64,000 nucleotides of DNA from a virus, in IMG/VR virus record IMGVR_UViG_3300029883_000002, positions 1-64,000 of that record; one strand, written 5' to 3'. A program made the position numbers and the translations under genes. The notes below the pieces were generated by a model. That model did not search any database. It was not told where the DNA came from and saw only the letters and a list, made by a program, of their open reading frames with translations. Within the stretch, counting starts at the first letter, position 1, and every line of letters begins with the position of its first letter. Below, one piece after another: positions 60,204 through 64,000 of the stretch.

Positions 60204-60713
60204 CTATTTATACCAGTAAGCATTGCTAGACGAACTATTACCAGAATCAAATGCATTTATATACCATACATCATTATACCCAAGAAGACTCATTTTATTG
60301 TTTTTTGCTAATACATATGTAGTATTATCATTGATAGAAAATGTATTGGTTGGTGCACAATTCAAGACAATAGCATCTGTAGTCATATTTAAAAATTCAA
60401 TATTGAAGTAATTTGTTAGTGAACTTATATCTGGTAGAACAATAAATTTAGTACCATTTAAAAGACATCTAGAATTATTGTTTGTATTGTCTACTTCTAA
60501 TATCGGTATTGTTACTTCATCAACAACGAGCGATTGAGGAGCCCATAATGCAGTCTGAGCATCTCCAGATTGTATACATGTCCAAAATATACCACTATTT
60601 TTATCATAACAAATATCTGGAGGAGATCCATTAAACGATACTTCTCCAGCTAAAATACCATTAGGGTTTTTAGGTACTAAAAAACAAGTTACAGCAGATA
60701 GATCGCTTGACAT
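60204..60713 (-). CDS. Fibre-type beta protein (169 aa)
   Basis: The N-terminus (LVPKNPNGILAGEVSFNGSPPDICYDKNSGIFWTCIQSGDAQTALW) resembles a short pin-like repeat. The C-terminal half has KFIVLPDISSLTNYFNIEFLN and a closing MSLLGYNDVWYINAF similar to the neighbour at 59820. Probably a small tail-tip component; function by context only. Confidence 0.62.
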   Translation of the reverse strand: MSSDLSAVTCFLVPKNPNGILAGEVSFNGSPPDICYDKNSGIFWTCIQSGDAQTALWAPQSLVVDEVTIPILEVDNTNNNSRCLLNGTKFIVLPDISSLTNYFNIEFLNMTTDAIVLNCAPTNTFSINDNTTYVLAKNNKMSLLGYNDVWYINAFDSGNSSSSNAYWYK

Positions 60714-60716
60714 GAA

Positions 60717-61352
60717 TTATGTATTCCCCTGATCTATAGTTGTATTAATAGCATCAAATGGCGCCATCAAATCTAACGTAACTAATTCATCAAAGTTGTT
60801 ATTATTACATAATGTTTCTATCTGATTTGAAAGATCAAATTGTGTTTTATAAATTGTTTGAATACACTGATTAATGAATGTGGTAATTGATGTTATATCT
60901 GAAACTTCTAGTGCTATACGACCACACCAATAGATGGGAGAAGCGATAGTACCATTTGTTAATTGAGATAATAGAGAATTCAAATCGTTATTTAGAATAC
61001 TAATATTAACACCGTTATAAATAACAGATTTACTAAGTGCAGTATCTCTGTTTGCTTTAGCGATATTTGATAATGTAGTTAATAGTTCAGTATAAGCTTT
61101 AGGTGTTGCCGTATATGTGATATCTGGACCATTTCTGTTTTCAACAACATCGTAATACGTAATATCAGGAAGAGTATCATGATAGTTAATATCAACAAAT
61201 CCATTTAATGTTCTAAAATCAGGATTGGATATCATAGATCCATGATACTGAAATCCATTTAACGTAAAGAATGCGCCATCACTAAAGTATTCATTTAAAA
61301 CAGGGTGATAATATTTTTCGGTATCTAAGAAACCTGTTGTCTGACTTGTCAT
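60717..61352 (-). CDS. Tail-fibre operon protein (211 aa)
   Basis: Not recognised as a family. An N-terminal beta part with repeated LNGF motifs (FTLNGFQYHGS, RTLNGFVDINYHD) is followed by a helical C-terminal half. Similar short repeats (LNGFVG/LNGYVG) appear in the 523-aa fibre protein, so a virion location is likely. Its stop lies 3 nt before the next gene start. Confidence 0.62.
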   Translation of the reverse strand: MTSQTTGFLDTEKYYHPVLNEYFSDGAFFTLNGFQYHGSMISNPDFRTLNGFVDINYHDTLPDITYYDVVENRNGPDITYTATPKAYTELLTTLSNIAKANRDTALSKSVIYNGVNISILNNDLNSLLSQLTNGTIASPIYWCGRIALEVSDITSITTFINQCIQTIYKTQFDLSNQIETLCNNNNFDELVTLDLMAPFDAINTTIDQGNT

Positions 61353-61388
61353 CTTTAGTTTTCCTTGTATGTGTTTGCTTTATTAAAA

Positions 61389-61640
61389 CTATTTAGTGAG
61401 ACCTAAAATAAGCCCAGTTCCTGTTATGGTAGCATAACTTATGCCCACAATACAATTACCGGCAGCACCGCCACCAGATCCAGAATTTCCAAGACCGTCG
61501 TCAGTACCACGAGATCCAGCCTGACCGAAATCGCTCCATCCGCCAGCTAAGACGCTTCCGCCTGCCGGCGTTGCTGAAGGCGAGCCGACATTTCCGACAA
61601 GACTTCGGGATGAGCCAGGATGTAGTGGTGCACGGCGGCA
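61389..61640 (-). pseudogene. Remnant C-terminal end of a second glycine-rich adhesin
   Basis: On the minus strand, ending at a stop (61389-61391), the sequence reads GGSVLAGGWSDFGQ... through NSGSGGGAAGNCIVGISYATITGTGLILGLTK. The last 30 residues align with the end of the intact adhesin (GGNGGPPGYAITGISNVTWIAKGTILGPTQ): both show G-(x)-I-(x)-GIS...GxILGxT. No start codon is visible in this frame, and upstream it overlaps the small ORF at 61547. It looks like a truncated copy left by recombination. Confidence 0.55.
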
Positions 61641-61708
61641 TCGAAGCCGTATTTGCCCAGCACCAGGCCCATCGATGCCGCTGCAATAAGGTGAAAACGT
61701 GATTTCAT
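61547..61708 (-). CDS. Small GC-rich ORF resembling the N-terminus of a DsbA-family protein (53 aa)
   Basis: GGAGAAATTTGAA precedes the ATG at 61708, directly behind the stop of the intact adhesin. The product begins with a basic-hydrophobic signal-like segment (KSRFHLIAAASMGLVLG). It continues YILAHPEVLSEMSARLQQRRQAEAS, the helix typical of the N-terminal extension of alphaproteobacterial DsbA-like thiol oxidoreductases (HPEVL...LQxR). It stops before any thioredoxin fold. Base composition is much more GC-rich than the phage average. Probably a captured host fragment; whether it is translated usefully is unknown. Confidence 0.45.
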   Translation of the reverse strand: MKSRFHLIAAASMGLVLGKYGFDAAVHHYILAHPEVLSEMSARLQQRRQAEAS

Positions 61709-61720
61709 TTCAAATTTCTC

Positions 61721-62446
61721 CTACTGCGTCGGGCCAAGGATCGTGCCCTTAGCTATCCAAGTCACATTTGAAATGCCGGTGATCGCATAACCGGGCGGGC
61801 CACCGTTCCCGCCGCCGTTGTATGATCCGACAGACCCGTTTTGGCCGTACGCACCGGGGGCTCCCCCAGCACCACTGGAACCAGCACCAGAGGTGCCGCC
61901 GCCCTGAGCGCCGCCACCTACCGACAGGGTTCCTGAATTGCCGGCGCCGTTATATCCGTTTGACGGACTCCATCCGGGAACTGCCCCTGCGCCGCCGCCA
62001 CCGTTGCCGCCCCAGCCATAAGTCGTGTATTCACATCCGCCACCGCCACCACCACCACCGCCACTCTGGATCGTGCCTAAATTTGTGATTGTGATTTTCT
62101 GCAAGGTGGAAATGGCAGGGCCACCGCTGCCACCGCTACCGCCACCGCCATCACCACCACCGCCACCGCCGCCCTGGCCGCCGGCACCTACAATATAAGC
62201 ACCAACCATTACATTAAGAGAAATATTAGAACTAGCAGGAAAACTATTGATAGTTAGTGCATACGTACTTGTTGATATCGATCCGATAATTGCAGATGAA
62301 GCAATATTTAATTTGACATTAATAGGATTTTTACCATTCCAACCATAATTAGTAGTAAGATCAGTATTTAATACGTAATTATAAATAGTTCCAGATAAAT
62401 TTATTACTACTGATTGTACAGAGCTGGCAGGATTGAGTATAAACAT
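61721..62446 (-). CDS. Glycine-rich tail-fibre adhesin
   Basis: The N-terminal 80 residues are normal beta sequence with AT-rich codons. Residues about 85-215 consist of glycine-rich blocks (GGGGGGGDGGGGSGGSGG; GGGGGGGGGCEYTTYGWGG; NGGGGAGAVPGW) separated by short variable segments, coded with GC-rich codons. The end is YAITGISNVTWIAKGTILG. This is the architecture of T-even gp38-type receptor-recognising adhesins, whose glycine blocks support variable loops that decide host range. It sits with fibre genes, and the next reading frame downstream carries a second copy of its end. Confidence 0.75.
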   Translation of the reverse strand: MFILNPASSVQSVVINLSGTIYNYVLNTDLTTNYGWNGKNPINVKLNIASSAIIGSISTSTYALTINSFPASSNISLNVMVGAYIVGAGGQGGGGGGGDGGGGSGGSGGPAISTLQKITITNLGTIQSGGGGGGGGGCEYTTYGWGGNGGGGAGAVPGWSPSNGYNGAGNSGTLSVGGGAQGGGTSGAGSSGAGGAPGAYGQNGSVGSYNGGGNGGPPGYAITGISNVTWIAKGTILGPTQ

Positions 62447-62544
62447 AGTTAATAAACTTTTTTGTTTGAATAGAATTCTAATCTATTTAAAATATACATA
62501 ATGATTCCTCCTAATAGAAATACAGATCATATAATGGATTTAAA

Positions 62545-62575
62545 GATAGGAGAAGGCGCGATACCTTCTCCTATC
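62545..62575 (-). terminator. Terminator (minus strand)
   Basis: A 12-bp perfect stem GATAGGAGAAGG with a 7-nt loop between the adhesin and the radical-SAM remnant; TTTAAATCC follows on the minus strand. Confidence 0.7.
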
Positions 62576-62589
62576 TCATATCAGTTGTC

Positions 62590-63112
62590 TTAAGAACCCC
62601 AGATATTCCGTCTATTTTCAGGAAGATTATCTCTATCAATATAAACAGGAATATATCCAGTTTTCATTTCAAAAGCAAGAACAAAAGGAACAATATAAGA
62701 AGTATAATTCATTTCACAATTTTGATCAAAGAGTTCACCGTATAACGACATACAAGAACCAGTACAAATACCAACAACAGGACATGATTTACAATTATCT
62801 CTTTGAGACCAGTGAGTAATTGCATCTAATTTAACATTAGTAATATCAGTAATAGATCCACGTTGTGTGATTTTCCATTTAAAGCAATATCAAGACTGCT
62901 AGCATTAGGGCAAGAAATAATATTACCTGACATATCAACAGCTAAATAAAAAGCACTATTCATATTACAGAAATTATAACTGGTTATCTGACTTTCATCA
63001 AATAGAACATATGTTTTATCTCTGATGAAACTAATGATATTGCCAAGATTAAAATTAGCATAACTTTTATCGTTTGTCCAATCGAGTGTTTTTTTGAGTA
63101 TCTTAGTTATTT
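62590..63112 (-). pseudogene. Truncated, frameshifted radical-SAM/SPASM-type protein
   Basis: On the minus strand two adjoining frames, joined near 62868-62880 at a TTTTCC run, give one protein-like sequence. The first part has FYLAVDMSGNIISCPNA. The second has CKSCPVVGICTGSC followed by a Cys in FDQNCE. This spacing is that of SPASM domains, which bind the auxiliary iron-sulphur clusters of peptide-modifying radical-SAM enzymes. The catalytic CxxxCxxC radical-SAM core and any start codon are missing, and the frame opens just after a stop at about 63113. It is a relic or the C-terminal piece of a rearranged gene. It ends IWGS at stop 62590-62592. Confidence 0.6.
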
Positions 63113-63162
63113 AAATTAGCAGCAATATTTACCATAGTAATTGTTCCTGTATTTTCTGCCAC
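63103..63162 (-). CDS. 19-residue peptide ORF next to the SPASM remnant
   Basis: GTG 63162 follows ACAGGAGACATATACT, a strong ribosome site, and encodes VAENTGTITMVNIAANLNN before TAA. The stop lies at the edge of the SPASM-remnant frame. It could be a short precursor peptide or the surviving N-terminus of a deleted gene. Too short to recognise. Confidence 0.4.
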   Translation of the reverse strand: MAENTGTITMVNIAANLNN

Positions 63163-63230
63163 AGTATATGTCTCCTGTGTCTCTATGGTTGATACTATAT
63201 ATAATTTATTCTATACGATAAATTGTAAAA

Positions 63231-63270
63231 GTTAAGGATAGGATGAGCCTAGGCTCATCCTATCCTTAAC
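63231..63270. terminator. Perfect 40-nt palindrome, terminator
   Basis: A 20-bp self-complementary sequence centred on GCCTAGGC, just after the S74 fibre gene (minus strand). Confidence 0.85.
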
Positions 63271-63283
63271 CACATAAAATAAA

Positions 63284-64000
63284 TCATTTATTTTCTATAA
63301 TTGACAATCGTCTATCTATATCTTTTATTGCTTCTACAATAATACCCATCATATTTCCATAAGCAACACTTAATGTATCATTATTATTAATGACAACTTC
63401 TGGTAAAACCTTTTGAATATCCTGGGCAATAAGACCAGACTGGCGTTCTCCAGTATCTATACGAGTGTATGTATATCCAGTCAATTGTTTAATCTTACTG
63501 ATAGAATCCTCAATAACTTTTAAATCTTTCTTTAATTTAATATCAGAATATGCAGTAAGATTTGCCAGTGCCACTAAGTTACCAGAAGTATCAATAGTCA
63601 TTAGTGCATTTCCAGCATCGGTATTGTCCATAATTCTGAAATAGCCATTACTAGCATCAATAAATTTATCAGCCGGTGTTGTTCCAGTACCAACAACCCG
63701 AATAGAATTAAATGGAGTATTGGAATTTGCACTCACATTAGATGTATAATCTTCTAATGTAGTATTTAATACTGTCGTTGATACATATTCGGAAAGATCA
63801 ATGTTTGCTAAAGCTGTAGCTAATGCAGTATTCGTTACATAGTTCTGTAAAGTTGCTGTTAGTATTTTATTTGTTACATAATCAGTTAAATATGTACTAA
63901 TATTATCAGACATGACATAATCGCCAGCAGGGCTATATTCAGCCAATATTTTATTTAATGCATCTAAAGTGACATAATCCAATAATGTAGTATCAAGATC
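63284..64000 (-). CDS. Tail fibre with C-terminal peptidase S74 intramolecular chaperone (5' end outside window)
   Basis: The last 110 residues (AYSDIKLKKDLKVIEDSISKIKQL, YTYTRIDTGERQSGLIAQD, VLPEVV, LSVAYGNMMGIIVEAIKDIDRRL) are a peptidase S74 domain. It helps the fibre trimerise and then cuts itself off at the Ser of YSD. Before it come short repeats (TTLLDYVTLDALN; NYVTNTALATAL; TTVLNTTLEDYTSN) typical of a trimeric fibre stalk. The frame continues without a stop to the window edge (upstream residues DLDTT), so the apparent start at 63982 is not the true one. Confidence 0.85.
   Translation of the reverse strand, partial: DLDTTLLDYVTLDALNKILAEYSPAGDYVMSDNISTYLTDYVTNKILTATLQNYVTNTALATALANIDLSEYVSTTVLNTTLEDYTSNVSANSNTPFNSIRVVGTGTTPADKFIDASNGYFRIMDNTDAGNALMTIDTSGNLVALANLTAYSDIKLKKDLKVIEDSISKIKQLTGYTYTRIDTGERQSGLIAQDIQKVLPEVVINNNDTLSVAYGNMMGIIVEAIKDIDRRLSIIENK

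Noticed and set aside
61501-61686. 61-codon minus-strand frame starting MQRHRW
   Set aside because: A third overlapping frame, rich in Trp/Arg/Cys, without ribosome site; the flanking frames carry the recognisable glycine-rich and DsbA-like patterns.
1-64000. CRISPR arrays, insertion sequences, rRNA genes
   Set aside because: No regularly spaced repeats, transposase motifs, terminal repeats or rRNA-like sequence were seen on reading; a dedicated search was not possible.

Overview
The window looks like a piece of a large (jumbo-type) tailed-phage genome. The evidence is dense gene packing, family B DNA polymerase, DnaB- and UvsX-like ATPases, an SbcC/gp46-like ATPase, a RuvC-like resolvase, class II ribonucleotide reductase, thymidylate kinase, a tRNA cluster, a probable major capsid protein with processed internal head proteins, and a long tail-fibre block. 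Most genes are AT-rich (NNA/NNT codons). A few are strikingly GC-rich with host-like codons: the ends at 1-75, 12746-13069, 32888-33865, 38892-39395, 45078-47393 and 53205-54500. That pattern suggests very highly expressed proteins in a GC-rich, probably proteobacterial (perhaps alphaproteobacterial) host. A promoter-like motif TATATTA(C/A/T) recurs in front of at least twelve units. It resembles the early-promoter motif described for phiKZ-like phages. The prohead-protease-like S/A/G-x-E sites in the head proteins point the same way, but no phiKZ-type RNA polymerase is in view, so the lineage is an inference.

Layout. 1-12.7 kb (+): nrdJ, two exported envelope proteins (an LPP20-like lipoprotein and a FlgT_N-like periplasmic protein), two-domain HTH and HNH-like proteins, a deoxyribosyltransferase-like enzyme, a DEDD exonuclease, a frameshifted gene and an SNF2 helicase. 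13.1-17.9 kb: tRNAs for Ser, Leu, Lys, Met, Thr and Asn. They are interleaved with about 3.4 kb of higher-GC DNA that has no convincing genes but many long RNA stems; this is the most unusual part of the window. 18-30 kb (+): small accessory genes, including a QueC-like enzyme, HigA-like antitoxins, an NYN nuclease, an MBL-fold hydrolase and tmk. 30.4-36 kb (+): a membrane protein and four paralogous internal-head-type proteins. 36-50.8 kb, strand-switching: SbcC-like ATPase, RuvC-like resolvase, a polymerase lacking its C-terminal half, probable capsid protein with an Asp-rich partner, and DnaB-like helicase. 50.8-64 kb: tail fibre and adhesin genes, a UvsX-like ATPase, a degraded adhesin locus, a truncated radical-SAM/SPASM remnant and a fibre ending in a peptidase S74 chaperone.

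Units commonly end in long, nearly perfect palindromes, and many sit between convergent genes as two-way terminators. The main candidates for something new are the large structured non-coding RNA locus with aberrant tRNA-like elements (13.2-17.0 kb), the adhesin-tip remnant overlapped by a host-like fragment (61.4-61.7 kb), and the SPASM remnant beside a 19-codon peptide gene (62.6-63.2 kb).
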